64,000 nt of DNA. It comes from Serinus canaria (Eukaryota > Chordata > Aves > Passeriformes > Fringillidae). Each line of letters starts with the position of its first letter. The first letter of the stretch is position 1. This document shows positions 14,801 through 27,900 of the stretch, piece after piece. The DNA lies in NCBI RefSeq assembly GCF_022539315.1, contig NC_066313.1:65413934-65477933 (forward strand). The letters are read 5' to 3'. The position numbers and the translations under genes were made by a program. Under the pieces are notes generated by a model. That model was given only the letters and a program-made list of their open reading frames with translations. It searched no databases and was not told the origin of the DNA.

Positions 14801-17800
14801 CATTGCAAACCAGCCAGTGAATGAGAGAAAGAATTTTTAAGATGCCTTGTTAAAAGAAAAAATTTACAGAAAGCTTTCATCTGAAAACAAGACCTAACCA
14901 TAGTGCTCTTCATATTAACCTACCTAGTCAAATACTGGGCTTACAGCCAATTTCAGGAATATCCATAGACAAGCCAAGTCCCTGAAGTCAGCTAGAGTTG
15001 TTCAAGAACACCTAAAAGGCCTGTGCCTTTAGAAACCAGCTTGGAAAGAATCACCACTTATAAGTATTTAAGCAAGTAAAGTCAGCAGAATAATGTAGTT
15101 CTGGGTGATAATTGGCATTTTTGTGCCAGCCCAGCTGTAACACTGGGCAATTGTGTTCAACCAGGAACTGCAGCTCACAAGGCAGCAGCACGACTGCAAG
15201 GCCACAGACAAAGGGTGTTTACAAGCTGGGAAACAACATGAAGGAAGGTCCTTTATTAGAAATTATAGATAGGATCCCATGTTCTCAGCAGGGGATCTAG
15301 AAGGAAGGGCTTAAAGGAAAGGAACTTATCTATGCATTAGAGAGAGAGCTGGACATTTAAAGATAATCAGTCCCACAGGCAGGAGGTCAATGTTTGCTGA
15401 AACAGGACTCATGTTCTTCAAAGCAGCCACCAGCACCACAGTTGCAGATTCCTTTATGTAGAACTGCAGAATGAGCTACAAAAAATTCACTTCTGCTTGA
15501 GGACATCCAAATTACTTCACAAGGTCCAAGTGTTCCCATAGATCATTTTTTGCAAGGCAGAGATGTTTTTGCTCTATACCACTGAGTGTGGGACTTCTTG
15601 GGATACACAGTGAAAGATGCAACACATAAACATTAGATACTTAGACTCTGAGACAGCTAAGTGAAAGTCTGAGAAAATATAATCATAGTAGAAGCTGACA
15701 GAAATTTTACTGAGACACAAACATCCTTCACTGAAAAGCTGGAGAAATACACAAGCATTAAATCTCCCCAAAGATATGAAATAGGCATTTTTGTTAATCT
15801 GGACTATTAAAAATTGCCAGTGACTCAATCTACTATTGAAAATAATTGATCTTGTTTATAGTCCTAATAAGCATTCTGCACATAAAGTCAACCCCACCTC
15901 CATCAGTACATTTTTTTAATTTAATTTACTCATCTCTAAAAAAACTACATTTAGTCTAATCATAAAAAAAAATATTTCCAACCTGTTTCTGGGGCACAAA
16001 GAAATAATGCCTTTATAAATGGAATTTCCATGCTTGAGCTATTCAAAGAGATTTGCAGGCAACAGCATTTTTTAATGAGTAATTTTGATGTAGTTAATGT
16101 CCCCTCTTCTCTTAGCCAACACCATCTGTTAGTTTATACTCTGGAGGCTGAAGCAAGAGGTATGCACTGATGTATTCTGTCATTAATGCTGGGGCAGCAG
16201 GCTGAGACCATCCAGGTTGTCAGAAAGAAGCTTTGGGTAACAAAGAGCTTTCAGAGCAATTTGAGATACCTGCTCAAAAGACGGGGGCATGGTTCTCTGT
16301 GGGACTTGAATCTGTGAGTGACTAGATGTAATATGCTTGAAAAAATTACTGCTGTGTTTGGGGGTTTTGCCTTTACGTTATTCAAACTATGAAGACAGGT
16401 GGCCACATGGATAACAGGGGGTGTGATGACCAGGAAGGAATTCAGATAGTTGCTGATATTGTAAACTTGTAGCTGTAGTGCTATATCTCTGTAAGCTGGC
16501 AAATAACTGTGTTGGGTGTTAGAAATAACATGACTCAAGAAACAGGAGGAGTGTATTTGTCAGAGTCACTGGTTAATTATTCAGGAGCCTGATTATCATA
16601 CAGGACACTAAAAGCTTCCCTCTCCTTTGACTGACCACTAATCATTCCTCCAGCAGGCTCCCATGGAAGCATTACTATTCCCCCATGGAGCAGAGGAATT
16701 GCCCTACTTTTGCCCTTAGCTTTAACCTATGTTGCCGCCCTCCCCGAAATGGCACTCTGAAATTTTGTAATGTATTGTTTCAAGTCCCACCAATTTGCCA
16801 GCTTCTTTAAGACCAGTGAGAGAACTAAAGGATTGCTAAAAACTATACCTACTCACCCCTTGCCATGGTGCACTGGGGCAGGGGCTTGCCATTATTTTTG
16901 ACGCTCAGTTTTGCTTGTAAAAAAGCAGCTGGGAGGCAAAGGAAATATTAAGAAAGGTAGAAGCCCTCTTTATTTTACAATTAATGAAGTAATCTGTCAA
17001 AACAATCTTCCAATAGACATGATGTTCAAAGATAAAAACTGAATATAAATTTTTGAGAGGATTAATTTTACATAGTTGCATACTCAGGCTCATATTAAAC
17101 ACATTCAAACCTCACTAGATAGACACAACCATCAGCATGGGGACCTCCCGTAGCAGCCTGGTACTGCATTAAAAGCAGAGAAGTAACAGTCAGGAGACTT
17201 TCAAGGACAGATATTAACTCCATAATTTGATATATGAACCCTATCTGTATAACAGTAAAAGAGAATGTGTTCTCTGCTACTATTATCAGTGGATTGACAG
17301 AGAAGAATAAATTAGAAATTGATAATTATGTCAGTGTAATAAATATGTTTGCACATTTGAAAACGTGAGGCACTAGCAAATGCTGTTGAACCAATTAAAT
17401 GTTCCAGAGATTAAAGCATGCTTATCTGGAGTGTACTTTTCACAGCAGTTTTTACTGGGTTCAAGTTTACTTTGCTCTTACCCAGGCAATCCACCAGCTG
17501 TAGCAGCAGCCATGCAATAACAAACATCCTTCAGCAGCAATTTGTCTCGCTACCAGCTATAAATGACTCAGCTGCTCATATTAGGCTCCAGGAGTTATTT
17601 TGCTAATTACAGACTTTTACCATACAGCACACCATCCTTTCCCTCTACAGTAGAGGCTGGGGTTTCTTTATCTGTTTGAGGTTTTTTTGTTTCATACCTC
17701 CCTTGTGAAACAGAATACATTTGTGTTGGTCACCGAGGAGACCAGCTTTCACCTCCCATCAGCCACCGGCAGTACAACTTAAAAATAAATTTGTGCCAGG

Positions 17801-20260
17801 TCATGTGTTTTAAAAAAAGGGTGTGAAGGTGAAACTAAACTTCAAATGCAAAGGAACTTCGAGCAAGTAAGAACACTAGAACAGCTCTATTAAAATTGAA
17901 ATTAACACCATGAATTATTACTTTCACATAAAATTTTCTGTTCAGGATTCTATTCAATAAACAGCTGCTACCAGAACTTACACTTTAAAAAACCTGTTAA
18001 TATCAATTAAAAAAAAAAAAAAGCTAGTCTCGGTGATCCTTCTAAAATGTGGAACTTGAAACAAGAAATATGAACAGGAATAAAGTTAAAACTTTTATAC
18101 TCCTGAGAACTGTATCTGAAAAGCTCAGCTTCTGAAAACAAGCAATCAAAAGAATGAAAGACTGCTTTTTTCCTTTCAAGTTTTAACTTGTGGCCAGCAG
18201 CTTGTGGGAAGCAGTAGGGTTAAAGGCATTATCATCTGTTTTTCCCTATGGTCAGAATAATGACCTCTCATGATTGATAGTACTGCATGCAGTACCAACA
18301 ACTCCTTCAAAACCCAAAGATTATAATCCTGGATTGGGACAATTTCAAGGAGAGGAGAGAAACAGAGAGGCAAGAGATATGAAATAAGAAAATAATAAGC
18401 AGTAACCTCCTATACACCTAGAGTAAGAAGACTGGAAAAGCTCAAAAATTCGAGAAGTAATGCATCTGTTGGCAATCAGTAAGGGATCTCACAGGGATCT
18501 GTGTTCTTCACTATTCTGTGGGCAACTCTGATTTCTGCACCAGATTCCCCATTACCTTCATGGTGTGGTTCCCAATCCTACCTACACTGTGACCACTCAC
18601 AGGTGTCAGAAAAAACATCCCTTCAAGAAGTGTGCTCCCCTGGAAAAACACTCTGGGTGCATACCACAAAGCCATACAAACTTCTATTGGCATGTAGATT
18701 GGGTGTTTTCTTAGGTCTCTACAATGTTCCAAATGACAATAGCAACCCACACAGAAACTGAATTAGAAACCTATCACATCCTTACTCACCTGTTTATTCA
18801 ACTGAGCTGAAAGATATTTTGACATTTTAATAGGAACAGTACATTTTATGACACAGTAATAGTAAGAGACTGCTATATTTGTTAGTAGAATGACACTTAA
18901 AGCAGTAACAGAGTAGTGAAGCAGTATGATCTTCTAGCAGCTGGTGATCCTACAGGAAAACCCTGCAATCCAGACAATGATTTGTGTGCCTTGGATCCTA
19001 TTTCAGAGCAGGGCTCTCTAGACAGTCTTAAGTTGTTCACTGAATAGTCCCCTGAAACCAACCCAAAGCAATTAAACAGGGGATGAAAGCATGAAGCAGA
19101 CCCTGCATAGTTTCATGCAGAGCTCTTGTGGGTGCATAACAACAGCCCTTCCAGGAGCAGTGATCCATCACAATTCACGTACACTGCTCCCTGTGCCGTG
19201 GCTGGGGAGCCCACGTGGCAGCAGTATGCACAAGTGAATTAACTGACCTGTGTAAAAGGACACTACTAAGCCTACTCTTTACTTCTAACAGACTAGCCCA
19301 GGACAGGGCTGGGTGCTGTGCTTCCACAAGGACAGCAACAACCTGGGGGACTCCACAGAATATTCTGAGCTTTCCACAGGGGAATGGTAAGAATTTTAAA
19401 ATCTGCAAAATGAGTACTAAAGCTAGAGGAACTCTGCCAAACTTCTTCAGGTGATGGTAAACTACATGTATAAAGTCTGACAGGAGAATTGCAAAACATA
19501 ACAGCAGGACTAAGCAGCTAAAAGAATCTCCACTATTAGAGGCAGCGCTGGCAAACAGTGAAATAGCACTGCAACATTCATTTTGATACTTCAAGTTTAG
19601 CATAATAGGAAAGCTTGTGATAATCCAGCTAATAATGTGAGTTTTGCAGATTTGTAACTCATAGGTAATGAACAGCAGCATATACATATAAATCCCTGCC
19701 TTGCTGAGGTTGACACTCCTAGAAGTAACACCCTAAAGCATCCAGTCTGTTGTGCTGGAGAAATACAATAATTAATTATCTTCTCAAAATCTAACCTTTT
19801 TATGGTGGTCATGTGAGAACTCAGAGCAGAAGCATATCAAATATCTTGTCAAATCTCAAAAATTTAAACTCAGATAAGAAATAAAATGGCACCAAAGCTA
19901 AGCTCCTGTTTGGCTGACTACTGATGGTATTGTTAAAATGGGGTTTAACCTCTAATTTTCACTAAACATGAAGTTCCCTTTCAAACTTCCATACAAATAC
20001 AACCAGCAAGGCTACAATTTTAAGTAAAACAGATAAAATGCAGAACAGTGAGCAATCATACAGAAACAAACCACTTGGTTACATAAACAAACACAAAACT
20101 CAAGCAAACCTAGCAGTCTGGGCTGGCCTCTATGTTTCTCTATACTCCCAATTGTAATGCTGTATATTTTAAGGACAACGTACACATTGAAAAAAGGAAA
20201 ACAAAATTCCCTAAAAATCTCTACAGCGTTTATACAGATTGATTGATAGCTCTCCATATG

Positions 20261-20294
20261 TTTTTTTTTTTTGTTTTGTTTTGTTTTTTTTTTT
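20261..20294. repeat. Poly-T/TTTTG low-complexity tract
   Basis: A run of T interrupted by single G residues (TTTTG units). Comparable simple runs occur at about 7627-7642 (T), 10866-10884 (A) and 24660-24682 (A, 23 nt). They may be tails of old insertions, but no attached element was recognised. Confidence 0.9.
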
Positions 20295-23200
20295 AAATAT
20301 CACCTTCTTCTGTGGTGATTTCTGCAGACAGAAGGTCACTATGGAAGAAACTTATTCATTTTGTAAACTTCACACTACCCCACTAAACTGCAGATATTAT
20401 TTTTAGTTCTCCCTAGCACTAAGCAGACAGGGAATCCAAGGCACAGTGCCAGGATGTAAACCCACTCCTTCTGAGCTGCCTTTAATCATGTTGCCTTGCT
20501 CCTACTCAGCTGCCATGTTTAGGTCAGCAAATTTTCTCAAGGCTAGATCTGAATATACGCACACATATGCCATGGATAACTGGGTGTGTTTCTTCATGAA
20601 TAATTTAAATAGAAGTATGGTGTGTTACTCCTACTGAAAGGCTCACTTGATTTTCTTTTGGCAAGGTTCACCCAAAAAACTGCTGCTGAAGAAAAGCCAA
20701 CATCTTGTGTCTATTTATAATGTAGCTGGTTTACAAAAAAAGTGTATCCTCTTTACAAGTTATTTATTGTACTGCTAAAGTCTGCAGTTATGCTGCACAG
20801 AAAATTGAGGCCCTCAGTGAGTACAACCATAAAGTCAGGCCAGAAGTGTTGTCTACAAAAGGGATACTTGTTTTAAATTGTTCTCTGTTAAAAAAAAGGA
20901 AAAAAAAAAAAAAGTCTTGTACAAGAGCCTAAACCAAATTGTACAGAAAGAGCAGTATTTTCCACAGAAAGCTCTCTTATCAGTTGTTATAGGATTTGCA
21001 CATCAGAGCAGCATTTCAGGATCTTAAATTATGTTCTTGGTTTTTCATTTTTGTAGAGTATACTTACAGTAGTTTGTTTGGCAATTTTTGACCTAACTGT
21101 TTAATTGCCACAGAAGTAACATGACCCTGAGGGCAGTCTGGTATTTATTTTCATTGCCAAATACAGCAGCAGGTCATACACACAATCTCTTCCCCTTCTA
21201 ATTTGCACACAAGCAGGAATGAGTTTTTTCACCTTAGACTACCAAAGCCACAATTTTGCACGCCGTGACAGAGTTGGGGCAGGCAGGAATTGCAGACCTT
21301 TGCATTTGTATGGCACCTGAAGGTCAAACATCAGCTTTCAGCATGGGCTTTAGCTGGAGTTGGTGTGATGCTTCATTTCTGCCCTTCAGCCAAGCAGCAA
21401 GCAAGCAACTGGCTCCTCCCTGGCAAATACAGCACTGTTAAATATACATTAGCCTACTCTATTTTTATTTAGAAATCTTACTGTAACTTGAGATGGAGTT
21501 GTTAGGAATAATCAAGCCAAAGCCAGAAACAAACTATGAGCAGGCACAAAAAAATATGCTTCAACAAGTTAGCACAGCACGTCCTTGTCTTTCACTGCTC
21601 TGTTACTGAGTATTTACTCTATTTCAGAAATACTTACGAACCCACAGACCACTGACTATTCCCAAAGTTCCTGGGACATTGCTGCTTTTTGCCCTTTTTC
21701 CGAATTAACGTAACAGGAAACCCACATCTGTGTCACATAATACATAAAGTATATTTAACATCAGCATTCTAAAAAAATAAATATTTATTTATCTTGCTAG
21801 GAAAAACAAAATCATGAACAGTCTGGAAGGCAGTCACTGCTGGGCCCTGGAGGATAATATTCTGACTTCCCTCAACATGTTTTTCAATGCATCAAGGATC
21901 TCTAAACAGTGCTGTGCAGATCTACATGTTCCTGCCAAGAAGAGTAATGAAACAAAACATAACCCCAGTTACTTTAACAGAGCAAGCTCTTTGTTAAGGT
22001 TTATCAACATACAGAAATGAACTTCATGACTGAAATATACCTTTAAAGTCAGTTGTAATGGGAGAGGGAAAACCACAGAGCTAGGGATGGTAGAGCTGGA
22101 AAAAAGCCACACTTCTATGGTATTGGTTTTATCTTACCCAACAGTTTCTACAAGTCTTTCACACTGGCTTTGAACAACACTCTCTCTCATGTTAGCATTT
22201 TAAATAAATTTAATCCTTCAGAAAAGTGCCACATGTCCAATACTGTAGAATCCTACCTATCTTCAGCAGTTCGAGAGATACAGAGGAAAATCCTCACCAT
22301 ATTACCCTTCCAAATGTCTAAAAAATATTATTTTTAAAAGCCTACCAAATTCTGAATACATAAAATTATTCAGGAAAGGAAAGTTATGGATTCCAGGAGA
22401 AAGCAACCAGATCTGAACAGAGATGAAGACAACTCACTATTACAAGTAGCTTATAAAGTCAGGAAATGTGGTTGAATAGATACAATTCCTCTAAAGCATC
22501 AAGCAGAGTTTCTGAATAGCATTAGGAGTCCAATAAAAATTTAACAATGAAAAAAAAATTTCTTTTTTGCAGTGGTTCAACTGAAGTACTTTGCCACTCT
22601 TAAAATGATCCAAACTGAAAGCAGTTGTAACAAAACTACATAATTGTAAGCTCATGACATCTTTTTGAGGGTCTGAAAATTTAAGGCATGTCATACATGT
22701 ATTTGTCTCCAACCTTATCTATTTATGCTGTGACAGCCTTTGAGGTACATGTTGAAAGTTTTTGTTCAGTGGACTCACCTAAAACCATGAAAAAGGACAT
22801 AAAAACCATGTTTAGGCACTGCAGCTGAAGCCAAGATACAAAGTTTGATCTTGGGAAGGTAAAATGATACCTAATAGTCTTGCTGGTGCCAAGCTTTTCC
22901 TTTTTCTTCATCCCGAAAGAGTCTGCTAAGGGAGCAGTGGAAATCCTGGCAGCACCACCCTCTCCAGAAGAGGACCAAGTAATTAACTTCTCACTCTAAG
23001 TCCTAATTCCCTGCAGCAGGGAGAGGGGGCGGGGGGCTAAGCAGCCCATTTCTCCTAAGAGGGATGGCTTTAAGCAGGCTTTGCCTCAAACAGCGAGGCA
23101 CAGTTGCTGCTCATTTCAAGCAGGGTGGCTGCTAGAGAGAGGCAAAGGCAAGGAAAGGGGAGAGGCTTGAGATAACCATAGGCTTAGCACTGATAGAGCA

Positions 23201-24016
23201 TGACTGCATTCAGAATAAAAATCAACTGGACTTTTCAAGATACATAGTTAACTTCTATAAAATATAAAACTTATGACTCTAATATTGGCTGCCATGAGCC
23301 CCTTCAATCAAGTGTGTGTGGTTTTGTCGCTTGTGTGGGTTTTTACGTTCTTTTCTCTGAAATCTTAAATACACTATCAGAACTAAACCCATCCAGCACA
23401 AACATGTTTACCTTTGACTGATGTCAAGGGAAAAACTGAAATAACAGAGCAATTTCAGACCTACAGGACCATCTAGAATATTAATTTGCCCATCTCACTG
23501 ATCTACCAGATGTCTCCTGATTAATATACTTGAAAAGGAGTGAAAAACCCCAACATGTTCATGGACGAAAACAGGCATATCCAAAACTTATGCATGTTCT
23601 CTGATACCCAAAACAAATCCCAAAATAGGAAGTCACATAGTTCATGCATGCCTGGTGTAACCACTTCCATATTTTTATCCTCCCCTGTGACATTCAGTAT
23701 TGTCTTTTTATACTTTGACCTCTCCAGGGACAATGCAGTTGTTTGTCAAATGATCATATGCTATCTTGCATTGGGGATGCTCTATTTTGGAACCCATGTA
23801 ACTGCACATGGTCTTGATGTAGGTATTTGTGTCAGAATGTAAGGTGGCAGATACTGTATTACAGGTGATACGGAACAGGAAAGCACAGAGCCTATTTCTG
23901 AATTAAATCACTTCACTTTGCTGCCTTAAATTTGGTTGACAGCAGCCCTGGAAACACCACATTACTTAATGACCTCTGCAAGTAGATTTTCAGCCTTGAA
24001 GGTCTTGTAGGTCTTT

Positions 24017-24454
24017 TTATCTCCTTGTGGTCTCTAAAGGTGTCTCAGAACAGCACATAACACAGATGTGGAAGATGTCACAGTTCGCATACGTGACAAA
24101 AGCCACATTGGAAATAAACTCCTCCTTGTCCCTGCACTTGAAATGGTATCTGAAACCACAAAGGAAACAAAACCAGGTGGCAGAGGACAGCTGGTACCAC
24201 GAGGGGACCATGCCAATGCTGCTGAAAATCTGCATGACCTGCAGAGCAGACAGCAATCTCTGAACTGGTCCCAATTCACTGCGGTATTCATCCACCACTT
24301 TACCTCAGAGAAACTCGAGATGTTCAGGGAGCTCCAAATGGGGAAGATCGATGGAAGAGATCCAAGGAACAGTGAGCTGTGCACATCAAATGCTGTACCA
24401 AACCTCAGCAAAGAGCAGAGACTGATAGGCATCAGGAACACCTCTATTTCATAA
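24017..24454. other. GC-richer stretch, open on both strands, unidentified
   Basis: A stretch of about 440 bp inside TBC1D4 intron 1 is clearly GC-richer than its surroundings. It is open on the plus strand (128 codons, 24068-24454) and in two overlapping minus-strand frames (24034-24441 and 24017-24298). The minus frame at 24298 to 24017 is rich in aromatic residues and cysteine and ends in a TAA-type stop. I do not recognise any product. It may be an old repeat, an exon of a non-coding RNA, a decayed retrogene or a conserved regulatory element; the sequence alone does not decide. Confidence 0.3.
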
Positions 24455-24659
24455 TGGCTGTTTAGAAATTAAATCTTCTCTACAATTCACTTTTATAAAT
24501 AACCACCTTCAAGCACCTTGGTCGGAGATTTCCATCACCCCTAAAAATCAGACTCTCTTTGTTGCCAAGACACACATATGCTAGCTAAATGTTTTAAAAG
24601 TCAGATTTTTTTATTTAATTGTTTTCAAAAGAAACTGCCTCTACATTGACAGACAGGAC

Positions 24660-24690
24660 AAAAAAAAAAAAAAAAAAAAAAACAAACAAA
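24660..24690. repeat. Poly-A tract with CAAA tail
   Basis: About 23 consecutive A residues followed by caaacaaa. This is the longest homopolymer seen in the window. No retroposed element was identified upstream of it, so it may simply be a microsatellite. Confidence 0.9.
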
Positions 24691-27600
24691 ATCTAGAAAC
24701 AAATAATCAGAAGAGAAGCCTTGATTTGGTATTCTCAGATGCACACAACCTCCTTTCTTTAAGACAGCCCTATTATCTGGTCACTGTTTATCTACAGCCA
24801 CTCTCAGAGAAATGCATAATTTCATGTATTTTATTTGGCCTTTTTGAAAATAGAGTCCTTCAAGACATTGCTTCTACTCCACAAATAATGGGTGGTTTTC
24901 ATAAACTGCAAAAGGCAAAATGAATTCATTCTTTCTACAAACATGACTGACAAGGGTATTTAAAACCATTATCTTTCCTCTCCTAAACATTGGCCAAGAA
25001 TAAAAAGGCTACATATTGCCATTTAGAAACACTCAACAATTTTAATGTTTTTAATATTTATTCTGTTTGTGAAATGGGAAAAAAATATTATGGACAGGAT
25101 GTTCAAAACCAAAATTTAAAGATAGCTTTACAATCCTAAAATGAAAAGTACTCTCATTTTCAGGAAAAAAAAGAGTGCCAAATCTATTAAGGAAATCAAT
25201 AATGAAACCTTAAGCTCTCAACTTTCAGTTTCAAAAAAGGGAGTGCAAGACTTTTCATCTGAGGCTGTATAGCCCATGTAAGCTAGAGATAATAAGGCTG
25301 GTCACCAAACAATTCCACATTCATTGCAAGCCCTTAACATCCATGCTTTGTTCTGAGTCATTGCTTTTCAGTTTCTCAACCCATGAATGAAATTCTGACC
25401 CACACAAACTTAGAAAACTTTCATTTTTTTTGGTCCCTCCAAGACTTGTTTTCTTGGTAAAAACTGGGACAACCTATGTTTCTCATGGAAAATCTTTCCT
25501 CTGCAACCAAACTGCACTATCAGCCAAATATCAGCTCTCCCATTTGCTGCAGAATCCTTCAAAACCTATTTTGCATATCTATTTTGTCAGGTCTGTTATA
25601 CCTATTCAAAACACATCTTATCAGACAACTCAGCAACTGCAATACCTTAATATGAATTCCAACAATGCTGTATATATGTACTTCCTACACCTTGACTTCA
25701 CTGCCATTGAGCTCATGCTCTTATATCACATAATAATCAAAGGACAACAGAAATATGCATGTAAACTTGACAAACTTAGTTCTTCAAGCATTTCTTACTT
25801 GCATTCTTCAGTAGGAAAATTTATGTAACATGATATTCATACAGCATAAAAGCCTCCTTTGACTAGACTTTGTACTGATGCCTTGCTTTTCCAGAACAAT
25901 TGTCTTATGGCCTTGCTTTACTGAAACACATTATTCAACAGAAAAGAAACACATTCTTGGAACAGACAAGTGTTTCTGACAAGTGGGTTGTCTCTGGCTC
26001 TTGTCTCTAAGTTTCTACCTCTCCAGTTTTTATCACAGCTTTACTCTGTCACTAAAAGGCTCCATTACTTCTGCTTCCCCCTGGGAAAGCCTAGACCCTT
26101 AACACATAGGTGTAGCACAAAGACACAGCTATAGATTATACCCACAAGAGCTAAATTCAACTGAGATATGTCCACCTGAACATCCTTTTTCCACTGCCAG
26201 CTCAGATTACTTTTGAAACCTTTTAACAATACATTTTCATCCTGCTTATAAATTTGAAAATAGAAAACCAAAACACATGAAATGAGTTCTTATTTAACTG
26301 GAGGAAACAACTATTTTCACTAATAAGAATCAAGTATAGTATAATTTGATTTAAGATGCCAGTTCAGTTTAAAAAAAAATGCTCTCAAAACAGGCTTATT
26401 CATGTTTCAAGCAGGAAACACAATCTAGATCAGCATGATAATAATAAAAAAAAAAACCCTGCAGACAGAGATCATACCATAAACCTTTCCCCCAGAGAAC
26501 AGGGAATCAAGGCAATTGTCGAACTGCATTGATTGTTCCACACAATTAAAATCTGGTTTACAGAATACAATCAGTATTTAATTATAAAAATGTGTTAAAG
26601 TTGAGCTAGAAAATAAAATTAAACAGCCTTTTTTCAATAGCTGCAAGAAGGGTATGCCTGCCATATTTATAAACTCTAACTTTTGGGTTAAAAAAAAAAA
26701 AATCTATTCCCAGGATAGTAAAGAAAATCTGTCAAATATAAAATGAGACAATGCTGTCATCTGATGTCTACATACAGTCTGTGCATACTCGGTAATTCTC
26801 AAATGACAGCAGCACAAAATAACAAATCTCTGGCTGCTACTCAGAAGCCACCAGGCAACACTAAATAGACAAGTACCCATATCCACTCCAGCTGGCTACT
26901 GCTTTGAACAGTTACAAGAAGCAGCAAACACTGTAGTAAGTTCTGAGTGAGAAAAAAAAAGGGCAAACATTTCTGTTCCCATCTCCACCAGTCAAATGGC
27001 TTCAGATGTCTCCCCTTTACACAGCAAAAGAAAGAGACACACACTCACACTGCCCCTCCAATAAATGTATCCTAGCATCCACTGTCATGCCAACAAGCTC
27101 TGGGTTTGACATTCTGCAGAAGTATTACTCCAGAACAGGAGTCACCCCACTGGCTCCTACTTTTCAGCTCTGCCTAAAATTTTCAGGCTTTCAAGTAAAA
27201 TATTAAGGTGTTTCATACTACTAGCTCACTCATTTTTCTCCAGTCACAGAAAATAATATTAAAAGATGTTATCTTCCCACCTGATGTCATCAGAGCATAT
27301 ATTACATTGGCTTTTCACCGGCCATCTGGGAAGGAAATTTGCAGAGAATGGCAAGAGGCAGTGCTTTTTTCTATGAATACCAGCCTATTTGTGATCATAG
27401 GGAATGCATATGCAGCCTAAACATTGTGCATGCAGTACAGCTGTTGGACAAAGCTACAGGCTTAAAGCCAAAACTTTCACTCTCACCTACGCCATTTTTT
27501 GAATTATCATGATAGCACCAGTTCCTCGAAAGTCAATCATTAACCTCTCACTTTTATAATTAACATCCACCGTTTAAAATTATGGCTAGCTGTACTCTAA

Positions 27601-27731
27601 CTCAGAGACCCCAGACATCTCCTGTACCTTTCCTTCATTCCAGAGCTACTTAGCATGCTGCTGAACTTAATACTGCCAAAGTGGACAACACCACAGCTTT
27701 GCTCTGGCAAATCTGAAGTCAGCATAACTTC

Positions 27732-27900
27732 CACAGAATCACAGAATGGTTTGGCTGGGAAGGGGTCTTAAAGACCAGCTAATTCCACTGCCAGGGAACA
27801 CCTTCTACTAGACCAGGTCACTCAAAGCCCAATCCAACCTCGAACAATTCCAGGGATGCAGTATCCAAATTTCTCTGGAAATTACCTTCTCTAGAACTTC
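27732..27900 (-). repeat. CR1 LINE 3' fragment (reverse orientation)
   Basis: The plus strand begins with the characteristic reverse-complemented CR1 end, gaatcacagaatggtttggc. It then reads ctactagaccaggt, actcaaagcccaatcca and attccagggatgcagt. It is a diverged, truncated copy within TBC1D4 intron 1. Confidence 0.85.

Noticed and set aside
25430..25828. 132-codon plus-strand ORF in TBC1D4 intron 1
   Set aside because: Composition and residue use match surrounding AT-rich DNA; no domain or motif.
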